Shown: positions 11,351 through 29,051 of the stretch, in pieces
How positions within the stretch are numbered: position 1 is the first letter of the stretch
Layout: each line of letters opens with the position of its first letter
DNA from: Neocallimastix lanati (nom. inval.)
Taxonomy: Eukaryota > Neocallimastigomycota > Neocallimastigomycetes > Neocallimastigales > Neocallimastigaceae
DNA: 64,000 bases
Assembly: GCA_016946835.1 (NCBI GenBank)
Contig: JACVTC010000043.1
Coordinates: 1,161,501 to 1,225,500, forward strand
Direction of reading: 5' to 3'
Notes under the pieces: model-generated
What the model was told of the DNA's origin: nothing
What the model saw: the letters and a program-made list of their open reading frames with translations, nothing else
Databases searched by the model: none
Made by a program: the position numbers and the translations under genes

Positions 11351-14345
11351 GAATAAATTATATATAACATTAACTTATTTCTGTTATATTTAGCATTTTT
11401 TCATTTTCTCCTTAAAAGCTTGTTCTTTTGGCTTTATTTTCTGTGCATTTTTCAAAAAACCTATGACAACTAGTGTTATTGTTTTTAATATTCTATCTTA
11501 TCCTTTACTTTATTGCTCAATTTACTTTTTCATGATTGAAAATATTTCAAAATTATTATCTCTCTTATTTTTAACAGTATCCTTTGAAGAAATTTTAAAT
11601 AGTTTCAAAAATTTAAAATATACTTTTAAATAAATAATTTTTATTAATTAATTATTATAATATATATATAAATAATAAATTGAAAAATTATAAATATTAA
11701 TCACTTTCATATTAATAATTAACTTATATTTAAAAATCAACGAACAATAAAAATAAAAATATAAATAAACATAAAAATATAAATAAAAATAAAAATTAAT
11801 AATAATTTAGGTCATAATGGTGCTGATAAAACAACTATTATTAATATTATGATTGACTCTTTGCCTTAAGAATCATTTTAATATGAAATATAATCAAGAT
11901 GTCGAAACTAAAGAAAAAAATAAATGAATTAATTAATAGTTATCTTTCAGAATTTCTACTTATGTTGAAGATGAAGAAGCCAATGATTTTGAATCATATA
12001 TTAAATACTATACATGGAGATTACCATTATACTCATTAGATCATTTTGCCCTACTTTTAAATGAATTAGACAGATTAATAAGTAGTGCAATTAATAGATA
12101 TGTTCTCTCTTTAACCACATTAGAAGAACTTTTCAATAGCTTAGAAGATAATATTACATTTAATTAAAACCCTAACAAAGATCAGGCTAATGTTGAACGA
12201 TGGTTAATTCGAACTAATGAAAACAGCTTACCAGAATTAAAGTCAATATCCAAACTAAATAATTCTAAACTTATTATAACTTATATTAATACATATTAAA
12301 AATTTTCTTAATGGATAAAATGAACCAGGTTCTATCCTGGTTGTTAGTCCGCGGACTATCATACATAAGGCTCCTGCTTCGGCCCCGCCCTTTGACTATT
12401 TTCCGGTTTTTCCGGAACAAAAGGTTTTACGGTAGATGGTGGTTAGGGTTTCCGTTTAAGGTAAGTATATCCCCATACCCTTATATATAATGTTCTTAGA
12501 TTCCGGAGTAATATAAACTAGATACTGTCCTAACAGTGGGCCTGAGAGGGTTGCGCTAGCAATTGTCATTAATATACTTACGAGAGAATTCCTAGCATAT
12601 TGCACATAGCTAAACTACGAATAATCAACTTGCTAACTATATACTATACCAAGTGAACTAACACGTGACTCATTGGGTTAGGTTACTCTAGGGAGCTTGG
12701 TACCTAAAAAGCATTTCGAGAAAAATCGTGCTAGAAAATCTCAGCAATAATATGTATGGTTAGAGCGCCAATGCTGAATAAACAGTAAGGCTGTCCAGTA
12801 GGGACTATATCCACAAAGTGTTGTGACTACCTTAATATTCCATGCCTTGAGGGGGGCATAGGGCGATACACACCGGTAATAAAAAAAAAAAAAATTAAAG
12901 GATAAAGCCTTTGCTTTTTTTGCTATTCTTCTTTAATATTTATAGGATTAATTTTTGGTATGAGTATTATTTAAATGTCAAGTAAATTTGGTCCATTAAT
13001 TGCTTATGAAAGAATAAATCAATTATTTCTTCAATCCAACTAAATAGTGTATTATATATTAGCTACTGGATTTCAAGTCTTGTTATGGATAACCGTATTT
13101 TCTAACCAATTACATTTTATTAATTTTAGAAGGAATTATTGCTCGTTTTGAATCTTTATTAGGTTCTAAAATAGTCTTACTTATTATTGTATTTTTAATT
13201 ACTTGGAGTATTCCGACTATTATATTCCAATACTTAATAAATTTATTATTTAAAAAGAAAAATATTGCCTATAGTGATGTAGCTGCTTATAATATTTCTC
13301 CTGTTTTTATTGGATTAATTGATTTAATTGATTTAATTTTCATTAATACCAAAACCAACAGTACAATGGGAAGTACATTATACAGTGGTACATCAGTTAT
13401 TATCTGTTTAGTTCTTACTGTCCTATGTCCAGTCTTTGATATTGTTGCTCTCTTAAATGCTCTTTTTACCTTGAAATTGTACAATATTTTGTTCTTATCG
13501 GATTTAACAATAAAGACAATTATGAATAATAGTAATATGATTAGTCCACTCATAATTTTGTTTTTAGTTTTTATTTTTGTGTACTCTTTCCTTTAAATGA
13601 CTTTATATTGAAAGAATAATCAAACCAATAAAAGTGATGTTCATTAATTACTACAAGAAACTCGTTAAAGCTATGAAAAAGCTCTAGATGAAGGAGATGA
13701 TGATGTTAAAGAGAGTATGAATATGCCAAAAATATTTACAATTAGTATTTACCATCAATGCAAAGAATTCAGTGTCAAAAAGTAGAATCTTTGATAAGAG
13801 GAAAAGACATGTTATTATGAAAAAAATTCATGTGATTACATTTATGGTAATATTCAGAAAGTATTTTATTAGATGAACCAATTATTGGTACAGATCCATC
13901 TTCTCTTCGTTTAAATTGGGATTTAATTAAGCAAACTAAGAAAATAAATAACTCTGCCTCAATTCTGACAGCTCACTCTATGGAAGAATCTGAACATCTC
14001 TGAGACGCCATTTTAGTGAATGGTAGCTTAATTTGTATTGGTAGTCCAGAACACCTCAAATTGAAGTGTGAAGAAGCCTATACCTATATCTTAAAATTAT
14101 AAATGAAAGATGAGGATCAATTCCATTCTTAAGTTATTTAAGGATATAATTTATTCGATTCTAACTATTATGAAATAGAAAAACTTATGATAACGGTGTC
14201 AAGTATGAAGCTAAAATGACCGAAATCTTTATTCTGTTTTTGGAAAAAATGGATGAATGTAGGAAGAGTCATTTCAACGATTATAGTTTTAATCAAACCT
14301 CACTTGAACAAATTTTTATTAATTTTGTAAAGAAGCAAATCATTC
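10600..14345 (+). pseudogene. ABCA-type ABC transporter pseudogene
   Basis: ABCA full transporters export or flip lipids and have two membrane halves, each with a nucleotide-binding domain. Fragments occur in order. There is an extracellular-loop piece (about 10,800-10,920), then the membrane segment with IVKEKEDNLRDGLL (11,150-11,400). NBD1 is reduced to a Walker A-like GHNGADKTT (about 11,810), whose second glycine is Asp. Next come SLTTLEELF (about 12,110), second-half membrane helices (12,940-13,600), and NBD2 Walker B LLDEPIIGTDP with LTAHSMEESEHL (13,865-14,010). The C-terminus is FNQTSLEQIF. Many stops, frameshifts and deletions, plus an inserted retroelement at 12,320-12,894, make it dead. 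Confidence 0.85.
12320..12894 (+). mobile_element. GC-richer poly(A)-tailed retroelement inserted in the ABCA relic
   Basis: This roughly 575-bp island has much higher GC than its surroundings and ends in an A-rich tail at about 12,879-12,894. It is flanked by a near-perfect 12-bp duplication, TTAATGGATAAA (12,308-12,319) and TTAAAGGATAAA (12,895-12,906). This is the hallmark of target-primed insertion. It contains no long ORF, so it is a SINE-like or 5'-truncated LINE copy. The 5' end carries small palindromes (AACCAGG...CCTGGTT; AGTCCGCGGACT). Related 3' pieces occur at 10,045 and 56,024. Confidence 0.8.
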
Positions 14346-14431
14346 AAAAAAAAAAAAAAAAAAAAAAAAAAACATTTAATAATATATTTTATATATATAT
14401 ATATAAAAATATTGTAAAGAAGCAAATCATT

Positions 14432-14465
<34 letters not shown>
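14346..14465 (+). repeat. Poly-A runs in a tandem duplication
   Basis: The segment GTAAAGAAGCAAATCATTC followed by a long A run and TTTAATAATATAT occurs twice in tandem (about 14,325 and 14,412). It duplicates the end of the ABCA relic. Confidence 0.8.
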
Positions 14466-15213
14466 AATAATATATATATAAATAAATTTATTATATAAAT
14501 ATATATATATAATAATAAATATTTTTAAATTATCTAAATACATGTAGATAATAATATGCAACCTTCTGTTTAAAATAATACAATATAAAGAGAAAATAAA
14601 TAAAGATTACAATATGGATATTTATATAGTTATGAATTTATGTAATTTACTTATGCTATTTTTAATAAACGACTAATTTAAAATAATATTGATATTAATT
14701 AATTTAATCTTAATAAACTATAATGCGGTGTTTGAAATCTTAAAGATCGGTTCGAGGGAAAGAAGATGTTTTATTTATAATATCTTTCAATTATTTTCGT
14801 GATAGCTTTATTTCCCAATTTTATATTTTGTGGGGCTTGCGGAATTCCTTACTAATGTCTATGAAACGATATGGCAAAGAAAAAATTCTGATACGGATTC
14901 GAATGATAATATTAGTGTAAACATTTTCATATATTTTTATTTTTATGCATTTTTTTTTTTAAATTAAATATGATTAAATAAAGTTTATTCTTAGTGCTAT
15001 AAAAAAAAAAATAAATAAATCAAGTAATTAAACATTTAAAATATATTTAATGATAAATTTAACTCAAATTAAAATAAATTCCAATAAAATGGTACTTAAA
15101 ACATATGATATTAATACTTTTTATATTTTTAATATTTCTATTTACTAAATATATTTATTTAGAAATAAGTAAACTAAAAATTGTAACTTATTTTTATTTT
15201 TATTTTATTTGCT

Positions 15214-15244
<31 letters not shown>

Positions 15245-15571
15245 ATATGTAAAAATAAATATTTATAAAAAATTTATTATATATATAAATATTTTTTTTT
15301 TTTAATTGGATTTTCTTTTTTATTTTTACGTTTTGTTCGTATTTATTATTAATTATAATAATAATAATTTATTATCGTTAGTTTTTGAATGAATTACTAT
15401 TTTATAATTATAATTTTATGCATTATTTCAAAATATTTTTGTACTATTATAATTAATAATATATATAGTTATTTAATTTTTCCTTTTTATTTTATTTTAT
15501 TTTATTTTATTATTTTATTTTATTTTATTTTTTATTTTTTTTTATTTTTTAATTCACTTTTAATTATAAGT
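14466..15571. other. Spacer with a possible ORF fragment
   Basis: It is mostly AT-rich. At 14,740-14,920 the base composition rises, and one plus frame reads GLAEFLTNVYETIWQRK, which could be a relic of a membrane protein. I cannot identify it. A TTTTA tract lies at 15,485-15,550. Confidence 0.3.
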
Positions 15572-18662
<3,091 letters not shown>

Positions 18663-19179
18663 TGAAAATGAATTTTATTTTTACTTTTTTTGTATTATTA
18701 TTATTTTAAATTAATGGATTAATATATATACATTATTATATGTTTAGATAATATTTTTATTACTAGTTTTTTATTATTTGTTTTTATTTTTTTATTATTT
18801 TTAGTTTAGAAAAAAAAATAAACATCTAATTTTTATTTTAATATATTTTTTAAATTTTAAAAATTAAAATTAATTTATGATATATAAATTTTAATAGAAT
18901 TATTAATAGAGTTAATAATATTTAATAATATTTAATAATATTTAATATATATTGATTTACATATAAAAAATTCAATTTAAAATATTTTTATTTCTTTATA
19001 AACAATTATTATAATTTATTTTGTTCATAATTTATTGTTAAAAAGAGTCAGAAATTAATGTACATGAAAAAAATACAATTTTGTCTGTATTACTTTAATT
19101 TTTAAAATTATTTAAAATGTTTTTGTGAAATCTTCTTGAAAAGATGATTGGCCTATATAGAGAAAAACTTAAATTTTAA

Positions 19180-19225
<46 letters not shown>

Positions 19226-19515
19226 GGATTAATTTATAAAAAAATAATTATAAAGAAGTTTAAATTTAAAAATATTTTTTTATATTAAAGAAATAATAAA
19301 ATGTAATAGTAGTAATAAAATAATAGTAATAAAATAATAATAATAATAATAATAAATTTAAGTTTTTTTTTTTGTAAATAGTATAAATTAATTGTTTATT
19401 AGAAAAGTTTCATATTAATTAATGTTTATTGTTGTTGTTTTTAAATATTTATTTACTTATAAATAATTTACATTATTTTAAAATATATATTAAAAATTAT
19501 AAAATTAAATATAAG
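18663..19515. other. Divergent intergenic region, PXA gene and SMYD5-like gene
   Basis: About 850 bp separate the two divergent start codons. It is AT-rich with a ~37-nt T run at 19,183-19,219, and presumably holds both promoters. No specific element is recognisable. Confidence 0.6.
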
Positions 19516-20372
19516 ATGACATTGAATGTTGAAGTTTGTTGGATAAGTAACGAAAAAGAAAGAGGTTTAAAGGCCTTAAAGGATTTTGTACCAGAAGAAG
19601 AAATTTTTATTGAAGATCCAATTGGTTAGATTTAATTTAATATTAATAGTTGAAAAAATTCTTGTATATTTAAATCACTGAATTATGTTTTTAAATATTT
19701 TTAATTTTAGTTTCTTGCCAATTTCTTTATAATAGGCAATATTTCCCAGGATGTTCTTACTGTATGGTAAATAAAAATAAAAAGATTAAAAATTTATTTC
19801 TCCTATAAATGAACAATTTAAAATTATATGTATATTTAAATTAATATGTATAATATAATATTTTATATTTTATTTTAATATTATAAAATTTAAATAGAAA
19901 TCATTAGAAGAACCAGAAAACATGTTACAACGTCTTTCTGGTAATGAATAAATAAACTCATTTAATAAATGAACTCAAGTTATTATTTTAGTACATTTTA
20001 TTTATATGTATAATTTAAAAAAATAATACTTATAGGATGTTCCGAAGTACCAAATCTTCCATTTATATATGATTATAAAGAAAAATATCCACAAGGAGAT
20101 GTTTACACAAATGAAAATGGTCTTGAAGTTTATTGTTCACAAGGTAATTATAATTTATAAAAATATTAAAAATTTTTATTGTATTTTATTATTATTATTA
20201 TTTTTTTTTTCATTAAAGACCATAATAATAATAATAATATATATATTAAAAAAATATTTATAATTTTAATAGAATGTAAGGATAAAGCTTATAAAGAATT
20301 TCAAAATCTATTAGATGTTGATGGTCGTGATCCAGAACATCCATTATTAAAGTAAATATTATTTATATATTG

Positions 20373-20425
<53 letters not shown>

Positions 20426-22022
20426 AATAATAATTCATAAAAATAATTAAAATTATAATTTATAATAAATGCAGAAACAATAATAATATTAATAACTTTA
20501 TTATATTTTTTATTTATTTATTATTATAATTATTATTATTTTTTTAATTATTTGTTATTATTATTATTATCATTTTTTTTGTCTTAATTTTATATTATTT
20601 AATTTTCTGAATATCTAAACAATAACATCAGATTGGAAGAATTATGGAAGTCATTCCATTATCCACCGGAATCAGCTACGCCAATTTTAATTGCTAGAAT
20701 TATTGCTATTATTAGAAATAAACTTGATCAAGGAGTTTCTGCCGAAGAAGCTATGGCTCCATTCCTTTCATTTAAAAATGATAAAAAGAATCAAGAAATT
20801 GGTATTATACAAAAATTTTTAGATGAAAAATTTGAAACTAGGTATGTTTTTTATCCTTTATATATATGGAATAAATCTAATAAAATAATAATAAAAATTA
20901 TATATTAATGATAAATAACCGATAAATATTTATTACAATATGCTATGATGTTACAAAAATAAGAATTAAAGAAGTTCATCAATTAATTGTTGATGCTTTA
21001 TATGATCCAAGAATACCAGAATTATTTACAATGTCTACTTTTCAAGTTTTATTATGTACTATTTGTTTAAATGCTCAAGTAAGTTTATATCTATATATTT
21101 TAATATAAAAATAATTATAAACTTGTAATACTAATTAAAATTTACAAAAATATATATTAATAAAATTAATCAAAACGTTTAAATAAACATCAAAAGGGTA
21201 TTGGAACAAGCAAGTAAGCAATAATAATCAATATAATATATATCTTTTTAATTTTTTTTTTTAACTTTTAATTTTATTATTACAAATTATAGTTTTGAAA
21301 ACTATTCAAGATTTATTAGAAATTTACCAGATTCATCTATTAAAGAAACGGCATTAGATTATTTAGATCAATTTAATGATGGTATTGAAGAAGAATCAGG
21401 AATGTTTACTCATTTAGAAGGATCAGGTTTATATGCTTTACACAAACATATTAATCATTCCTGTGAACCAAATGCTCAAATTCGTTTCCCATTCAATAAT
21501 AATAAAGTTCAAGGTGAATAGATTATTTATTTAATAAAATTTCTTTAAAATTAAAATTTAGAAAAAATTTTTTATTATTAAATTGAAATTAAATTGGTAT
21601 TAAATTGATATAAAATTGATATTTTTAATAAGTCATTTAACAAAAAAAAAGAAAAATTTTTAATATATAATATATAATATATATTTTATTTATTTATTTT
21701 TTTTTTATTATTTATTTTATTTATATTAGTAATTGCTTTAAAACCAATTAAGAAAGGTGAAGAGATTACTATTTCATATATTGATTTAGATGATGATTGT
21801 GATTGTGATGAATGTGAAGAATATGAAGAGTTTGAAGAAGCTGGCTGTTCTTCGTCTAATGCTAATAATGAAGAAGAAGCAAGAGAAGAAGAAGGTGAAG
21901 GAGAAGAAATTCCAGGAGAAGATCGTCGTTCATACTTAAGAGAATATTACTTATTCGAGTGTCATTGTTCTAAATGTCAAAGAGAAATTGAAGAATATAA
22001 TAAAACTCATAAAAAAAATTAA
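19516..22022 (+). CDS. SMYD5: SMYD5-like SET/MYND lysine methyltransferase
   Basis: Ten exons close in frame to 416 aa, close to the ~418 aa of animal SMYD5: 19,516-19,624; 19,711-19,766; 19,898-19,940; 20,036-20,143; 20,273-20,351; 20,632-20,841; 20,964-21,078; 21,197-21,213; 21,293-21,513; 21,730-22,022. The split SET domain starts with NEKERGLKAL. A MYND-like zinc region has CSYC (about 51-54) and YCSQEC. The helical region carries the LEELWKSFHYPPESA signature. The SET core has GSGLYALHKHINHSCEPNA (NHSC at 300-303) and GEEITISYIDL. The post-SET cysteines are in FECHCSKC. An acidic insert of about 45 residues sits between ISYIDL and the post-SET. It would methylate lysines of histone or non-histone substrates. 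Confidence 0.9.
20371..20420. repeat. Poly-T tract in intron 5 of the SMYD5-like gene
   Basis: A run of about 49 T lies just downstream of the exon 5 donor, within a 280-nt intron. Similar runs occur throughout the window. Confidence 0.9.
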
Positions 22023-22398
22023 ATTATAAGGAACGCATTGCTATTCTTGATTCTTTAATTTTTGACTCCTTCAAGGACAAATTTAAGCGAAAGAAAATTA
22101 GAAAATGCGGATATTTTAAATTTTAAATTTTAAATCAAATATAATTTGGATATTTGATATTTTATAGAAATAATTTATTAATAATAATAAATATAAATGA
22201 AAACATAAATATATTTCTAATTTTTTTTTTTATTTTATATACAATAGGTATTGAAATAAAATATGATAAATTAATACGAATTAGCTAATATAATATAATA
22301 AAATAAATCAAAGAACAAAATAAAATAAAAAAATAAAATAATATATATCAATTATTAATATATAAAAAATAAATTTAAAATGAATTTTATTATAAAAA

Positions 22399-22437
<39 letters not shown>

Positions 22438-22478
22438 TAATTATTAAGATAAATAGTTTTGGCATTATATTTTATATA
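22023..22478. other. Convergent 3' spacer
   Basis: This AT-rich DNA lies between the stops of the SMYD5-like gene (+) and the RAP1-like gene (-). It contains a T run of about 36 nt at 22,400-22,435. It probably holds both polyadenylation sites. Confidence 0.6.
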
Positions 22479-23365
22479 TTATTCAAAAAAATAACTATAA
22501 TTTACATCAGTTTGACTTTTAAAAATATCATCTTCAATAAAGGGATATACTGATTTTTTATTAGTCAACGAATCTGAGGATTCATCTAAATTATTATCTT
22601 CCTCATTATTTTGATTATCTATACTATTAATAAAATTGGGTCTACTGCTTGATTTACTTAAATCATTTATATTGTCTTGGTTACTATGTAATGATGAATT
22701 ATCTTCTAGTTTTCTTAAAAGGTTGTTATTATCGGACTTATTTTTATTATTATATGAAATTAAATCATCCAATGATTTATTTATATTATGCTTATTTCTA
22801 TTAAATGTCGAATTATTAACTACTTTTTTTGAATTATATATATTTTTTATATTATTTCTATTATTATGAAAAATCAATGAAGGTAAATTGTTTTTAGATT
22901 TATTTACATTTTTTTTGCTATTATTTGATAGTGAATTATATGCCGATTGATTTGAATCATCTGCTTTAATATGCTCATTTTTATTTAACGAAGATGAATT
23001 TATTATTTTATTTGAATTTTCATTATTCTGTTTATTTATTTTATATTTAGAAGATTCTTTTTTATCTTCACTATTACTATCTTGCTTTTCAACATTATCA
23101 GATAATTTATTATTTAATGAATTTATATATTGTGATGAATTATCTTCATTTGATGATGATAACGAAGATGTTTCATTTGATGATTTAATAATCTCCAAAT
23201 TATTATTTAATTTTTGTTTATTCATATTTTTACTATTCATGGAAGATAGTGAATTTGAATTTAAAAGAGTTTGAGAAAAATATGTAATGGGTGTCAATTC
23301 AGTTATTGGAATATATAAACTTTCACTTTTTTCAGATAAGGTTTCATCCTTCTTGAATATATTTC

Positions 23366-23428
<63 letters not shown>

Positions 23429-25588
23429 TATTTCTTTTTTGCAATAAGCTTTTTTTTGTTTTTGATAAATTACTATATTTTTTTAATTTAATATTATTTG
23501 ATAGATAATCACTTTTTTTTAATTCATCATATTCTTTTGATAAAATTTTATTTACTTTATGGATTATTCTATTCTTTTTTTGTGTACTTTCATTAGATTG
23601 TAATATATTATTTTCATTTGAATGATATGTATCGTTTTTGTCATAATATGTCGTTATATTTTCTGATATTCCTTTGTCATTAGATTGGGAACTAATGCTT
23701 ATTTTAGATTGTAACAAAATATTTTCCTCGGATTGTACGGTAGTTAAGATTCCACTAGATTGAAATAAATTATTTTTTTTAGTCTTTGATTTAGTTTCTA
23801 ATATATTTTTTTTAAATGGAGGTATTGTTCTGTTTTCATCTGAGATTTCACCATTTTCTAATATAATTTTATTTTTTATTATGGGAACTTCTATAATTAA
23901 ACTATTTTTACATTTTGTTGGTTCTTTATATAAGTTATTTAAATTAATATTATGATTACTACTATTATTACCTATATTTAAATTTGTTGTTTCTTTTCCA
24001 TCTTTACTGTATAATTCACCGACTTTTTCTTTTTTATCATTATTAGAAATCATTTTATAAGAAGTAGAACTTTTATTTAAAATTTCTTTTTCATTATTAC
24101 GATTAGAAGTTTCTTTGTTTTTTTGATTATTAATAATATGATTCATGTTTTTATTTACAGAAGTTAATAAATTATCTTCATTTGACAGTAATGAACTATT
24201 ACTGGTAAGATCATTTAAATTACTACTAATTTTTCTTTTTTTCTTCTTACTACTTTCATTATATAAATCGACTTTATAATAAAATACAAATATTATTTAA
24301 TAAAAAATTTCTGATTATAGTAATTTCTTATTGCTATTATATATATAAACTTACCAACATTATACTTGATCTGATTAAAAAAAGATAATACATTTTTCTT
24401 TTTTTCATCAAAAGATACATTTTCATTATGAATTTCTGAATCAACTAATTAGAATTTTATAATTAATTTTGGAAATTTTAAAAAAATATAATAAAATAAA
24501 ATAAAATAAATAGTTGAAATATAAATAAAGTACAGATTGAATAACATAACATAACATAAAATAAAAGTAAAATAAAATTAAAAAAAAAAAAATAAAACAA
24601 ATAATTAATATAATTGTAAATTATATTAAAATATATATACCTTTGAGTGTATTAACATTACTAGATGTTTCGTATAATTTATTTAACTTATTTTCAGTAT
24701 TGTTAATATACAATATTTTTTTTTGAGCTGTTAGCATTGGCTTAAGCGTTTTAACCCAACGGCTTCTCCATGATTGAAAAGTATGTTGTGGATGCTTATT
24801 ATTATTATTATTATTATGAATTTTAATACATTTTGATTAATTTCATTAAACTTTAAATTTATTATATATGATTATATCATTCATTACATCCTTCTCAATA
24901 ATTTTATACAAATTAATTCCAGAAGTATTTAATTGGGTGTTATTTATGTAAGATAATAATATGTTATCATCATTCTTTGTAAAGGGATTTCTTATTATAT
25001 TATTTCATTTGTTAATAAAAAAAATGTATATACGATAAAATATACATAATATTAACATTAATCTATTTACATGCTTAATAATATATATACAAATTATATA
25101 ATATTTGATTATAATATACCTCAATCTTTTCCTATTGTTATAATTATTATATTTTATTCCTTTTAATATTGTATCACTATTTATAGATGTTGATGTACTT
25201 GATATAATTTTATATAATTCTTCATCTTGTAATTTTTCCCAAAAAAAACTATCAATTACAAATTTCATGGAGTAATGATTAGTTACATTTAATTTTTGTT
25301 CCTGATTAATCAATATCATATCAGCTTCATTATCATTTTCTGTTATTTTACCACCACATTCCTTTAATTTACAATTATTTTGTAAAATTAGAAAAAAAAA
25401 AAAATAAATTTAAATATAATATATGAGTTGTTAAAATATAAATTTAATATTTTTATTATTATAATAAAGTAAATATTTAAAATATGTACCAAAATTCTTT
25501 TTTCAAATATTTTTTTATCGACATCTTCAGGTAACTTAAACACTATTGGTTTATCATTTTTTGTAAATAAATTAGATATATCATTCAT
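22479..25588 (-). CDS. RAP1: RAP1-like telomere protein (BRCT + Rap1 Myb)
   Basis: Six exons close in frame to 826 aa: 25,588-25,490; 25,361-25,120; 24,990-24,888; 24,794-24,641; 24,444-24,355; 24,271-22,479. Residues about 12-100 resemble a BRCT fold (VFKLPEDVDKKIFEKRI; ECGGKITENDNEADMILIN; VIDSFFWEKLQDEELY). Residues about 114-170 match the Rap1-type Myb: RNPFTKNDDNILLSYI, INLYKIIEKD and HPQHTFQSWRSRWVKTLKP. The HTFQSWR motif and the BRCT-Myb order are characteristic of Rap1/TERF2IP. A KKKKRK basic patch at the start of exon 6 could be a nuclear signal. The rest is disordered Asn/Ser-rich sequence with a poly-Asn run. No RCT domain is recognised. It would bind telomere complexes or telomeric DNA. 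Confidence 0.82.
23367..23423 (-). repeat. Poly-Asn (AAT) run in the RAP1-like protein
   Basis: About 19 AAT codons interrupt the disordered region. They are in frame, matching other poly-Asn runs in this window. Confidence 0.9.
24491..24563 (-). repeat. Dispersed TTTTA-family satellite unit inside a RAP1 intron
   Basis: On the minus strand this reads ATTCAATCTGTACTTT, ATTTATATTTCAACTA and TTTATTTTATTTTATT. This is the 'CAAC' spacer subtype of the 2,036-5,150 array plus flanking pentamers. It lies in the intron between exons 4 and 5 of the RAP1-like gene. Confidence 0.85.
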
Positions 25589-25956
25589 TATATATAGTCG
25601 AAAAAACTTTTATTTTTTTTTTTTTTTTTTGTCATAAATTTTATTTTTACTTTATTTAATATTTTGAAGTTTAAAATTATTTGTTAGGATAAATATTTTC
25701 TGCCACGTCACTATTTATTAAATTGAACTTTTACCTTTTTATATTTTATTTTTATTTTATTTATTTATTTATTATTATTATTTTTTTTAAATTATTATAT
25801 AATATTATTTATTAATAAATTAATATTCTTATTGCTAATATATTTTTTTCAATATAATCTTTTTAATTAAATAAATTATTGATTTAGTTTATTAAATAAA
25901 TAAATATAAAAAAATAAATATAAATAGATATAATTAATAAATAAATATAATAAATA

Positions 25957-26051
<95 letters not shown>

Positions 26052-26094
26052 ATATATATGTTTTTATTAGAAAGTTTATATAAAGTATATTTAA
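25589..26094. other. Upstream of the RAP1-like gene; AAAT microsatellite
   Basis: It is AT-rich, presumably with the RAP1-like promoter near 25,600. A (AAAT)n run of about 24 units lies at 25,957-26,053. Confidence 0.7.
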
Positions 26095-26109
26095 ATTACA
26101 TAAGTTTAC

Positions 26110-26960
26110 GAATATTTAATATAAAATAAAATACATGATGCTGATCTTTAAATTTATAGTTAACAACTATAAAGTCATTTCAAGAATTCTTACCGACATT
26201 AGATAAAGTAAACTGTTTACTAACCATATCCATAACAAACAATTGAGGAGAAATTCTATGAATAAGATCTTTAAGTTTCTATTTAGTTATGTTGCAATCA
26301 CCAACAATAACAGAAAGGTTATTCTAGTGATTCTTGAGTCAATTAACAAAATCAATTTTCGCGTTATCTCTAGAGTCTTCATATTTTTGTTGAGGATGTA
26401 AATGTAACATAATGAAACTATATTTACTTAGAGTATTATATCTATATTCTAAATTATCATTAGTGAATTGGCAGGAATTGTAGATACCAATATAAAGGCC
26501 ACAAATGCTAGGGATTTTTATGTCTGCACAACTCAGTACTGTTTAATAATAATTGAGAAATGAATAGAAATTAGAGAAAGAATTCAGGAATGAGTATATA
26601 CTGACTTCTTGAAGAAAAATACGAGTAGAATTAAAAATTGAATTAAAATGAGTATGTCCGTCACGTTTTTTAGAGTTCCAACCATTAATATTCCAGCTAA
26701 TACAGAGGTTAAATATTGAGTATTTGAGAAGGAATTAATATACAGAAGATTATTAGAGATAGGAATAATGAATTCAGAATAATATCTGGTTCTATTAAAA
26801 TTTATATTGTTTAATGTGAGAATTCTTGAAGTAATCTTCCAATTATTCTTTTAACAGGTAAGGGTTTAGTAATCAAATAAATAATCTTCAAATAATCCAT
26901 ACTATTATTATAGTTAACTCATAGGATGAAGTAATTTTTGGTATTAATATAGTGTTTAAT
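26110..26960 (-). pseudogene. LINE endonuclease-domain relic
   Basis: On the minus strand, frames read CISWNINGWNSKKRDGHTHF, then FLQEVSIYS, FIMLHLHPQQKYED, IVGDCNITK and a terminal DQHHVF. These follow the order of conserved motifs in the AP-endonuclease (EEP) domain of LINEs: N-terminal WNINGW, the QE pair, the VGDFN-like motif and the DHxxV-like end. There are frameshifts and stops, and no reverse transcriptase follows. The element appears cut off at 26,100. Confidence 0.7.

Positions 26961-29051
<2,091 letters not shown>

Noticed and set aside
11148-11393. Possible small membrane protein
   Set aside because: It is a readable piece of the ABCA relic (VKEKEDNLRDGLL) ending in an ATT run, not a separate gene.
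12436-12450. GGTTAGGGTT looks like telomeric repeat
   Set aside because: It is a single occurrence inside the poly(A)-tailed element, with no tandem TTAGGG array.
13287-13596. Two opposing ORFs of 76-88 codons
   Set aside because: The plus one is a membrane segment of the ABCA relic and the minus one is its antisense shadow.
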